Below, piece by piece: positions 4,883 to 5,396 of a DNA stretch of 5,396 nucleotides (its first letter is position 1; every line of letters begins with the position of its first letter). The position numbers and the translations under genes are program-made. Below the pieces are notes generated by a model, which saw only the letters and a list, made by a program, of their open reading frames with translations, ran no database searches and was not told the origin of the DNA. This stretch comes from Caribbeanibacter sp964518305 (lineage in GTDB: Bacteria; Gemmatimonadota; Gemmatimonadetes; Palauibacterales; Palauibacteraceae). The stretch lies in NCBI GenBank assembly GCA_964518305.1, contig CAZFDK010000100.1, forward strand, positions 1 to 5,396, read 5' to 3'.

Positions 4883-5395
4883 CTACCCGTCGGCCGCGGG
4901 ACATGCCTCCCGCGCCGCTCTCAGCCACACGCGAACACGGCGGCGGTGGCCCGCCCTCCTGCCGTCCGTCCCCTCCGCCAGGATGGGCGCCACCCGCCCC
5001 TCTCCGGCCCGGGCCAGCTCGCAGACGTCCTCGATCCCGGCCCGGACCAGGAGCCCGGCGTTCCGGGCCCCCAGCCCCCGGAGCTCCGCCAGGCGGGCGA
5101 CCCGGAGGAGCCGGCCGGCCCGGGCGCCGTGGATCCCCGCGGCGCGGGCCGCGTCGGCACTGTCGGAGGCGGCGAGGTCCGAAACGCCGTTGATCCCGGC
5201 CGCACGGAGAGCGGCCGCCGCCTCCGCGGAGACTCCCGGGAGGCGGTCCAGCGTGGACCTGGTCGAGGCCACCGTCCACCGGTCCACGCCCATGGACGCG
5301 CCGAGGCAGAAAGCGGCGGCCACGAGGACGGCGGCGACCGTCCGGACCGGACGGCCGCCGGATCCCCCCCGTCCCCCGGGCTCCCCCCCGCCGTC
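4883..5395 (-). CDS. DUF4332-like double helix-hairpin-helix protein with hydrophobic N-terminus, 5' partial
   Basis: The frame is open from the right edge to TAG at 4883-4885 (170 visible residues). Numbered from the edge, residues 1-16 are Gly-rich (DGGGEPGG and similar). Residues 18-36 are hydrophobic after two arginines (RTVAAVLVAAAFCLGASMG), resembling a signal peptide or membrane anchor. Two HhH-like units follow: LDRLPGVSAEAAAALRAAGI (49-68) and LAELRGLGARNAGLLVRAGI (102-121), each continuing into a DL or EL helix. A basic helical tail (GRRAGHRRRVRVWLRAA) closes the protein. This layout matches my recollection of DUF4332, whose function is not established; HhH units usually contact nucleic acid backbones or proteins. 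The only in-window start candidates are GTG 5323 and ATG 5278, both of which cut into the hydrophobic segment, so the true start is probably beyond the window. It likely precedes the O-methyltransferase in an operon. Confidence 0.65.
   Translation of the reverse strand, partial: DGGGEPGGRGGSGGRPVRTVAAVLVAAAFCLGASMGVDRWTVASTRSTLDRLPGVSAEAAAALRAAGINGVSDLAASDSADAARAAGIHGARAGRLLRVARLAELRGLGARNAGLLVRAGIEDVCELARAGEGRVAPILAEGTDGRRAGHRRRVRVWLRAAREACPAADG
5332..5360. repeat. 29-base GC-rich imperfect palindrome
   Basis: CCGTCCGG (5338-5345) and CCGGACGG (5347-5354) are perfect inverted arms around a single A. After one mismatch (A5337/C5355), a further five bases pair (CGGCG 5332-5336 with CGCCG 5356-5360). 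Thirteen of fourteen arm positions match. It lies in the 5' part of the DUF4332-like frame, just before the hydrophobic segment. It may be a strong hairpin, a protein-binding site, or a product of GC-rich Arg/Pro/Val codons. Confidence 0.5.
5364..5389. repeat. Cluster of C homopolymer runs
   Basis: Three runs of C (seven at 5364-5370, five at 5373-5377, seven at 5383-5389) lie within 26 bases. On the minus strand they encode most of the Gly-rich start of the DUF4332-like frame. Such tracts are prone to slippage and to sequencing or assembly error, so the frame upstream of about 5364 should be treated with care. Confidence 0.6.
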
Positions 5396-5396
5396 T

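Noticed and set aside
4812..5279. In-frame upstream extension of the O-methyltransferase to 377 residues
   Set aside because: The strong AGGAGGAG site and the start of homology fix the start at 4811; the extension is Gly/Arg/Pro-rich and overlaps the DUF4332-like gene in another frame.

Overview
The window is a stretch of very GC-rich bacterial DNA, densely packed with metabolic and cofactor genes. I see no RNA gene, CRISPR array, insertion sequence or phage signature. The base composition, a bacterial-type Kbl, a DhnA-type class I aldolase and a MoeB-rhodanese fusion fit a free-living GC-rich bacterium. Gemmatimonadota or a similar lineage is possible, but that is only a weak guess from protein style.

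Plus strand, positions 1 to about 4132. The window opens with the last 40 codons of a 2-amino-3-ketobutyrate CoA ligase (kbl, threonine/glycine catabolism). A leader of about 100 bases follows, carrying a duplicated ribosome-binding motif and a possible 15-codon leader ORF. Next is a class I fructose-bisphosphate aldolase, overlapped by ATGA with ribulose-phosphate 3-epimerase (rpe). This coupled pair joins glycolysis/gluconeogenesis to the pentose phosphate or Calvin cycle. After a 71-base gap comes a MoeB/ThiF-type adenylyltransferase fused to a C-terminal rhodanese domain, an enzyme that activates and sulfurates small sulfur-carrier proteins. Its stop codon overlaps the Shine-Dalgarno sequence of a cytoplasmic BtuF-like protein that has no signal peptide and carries a CxxC motif.

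Minus strand, positions 4146 to the right edge. A cation-dependent, CCoAOMT-like O-methyltransferase converges on the BtuF-like gene with only 13 bases between the stop codons. Upstream of it, on the same strand, is a protein with two helix-hairpin-helix-like units resembling DUF4332. It has a hydrophobic N-terminal segment, and its reading frame stays open to the window edge, so its start is probably outside.

Most of the window is ordinary housekeeping. The less ordinary points are the translational coupling of the sulfur-activating enzyme to an exported-type binding-protein fold that appears cytosolic, a His-to-Gln change at a usual metal-ligand position in Rpe, the duplicated leader motif before the aldolase, and the anchored DUF4332-like protein with a strong palindrome in its 5' region. 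I do not see a clear, complete, previously undescribed system.
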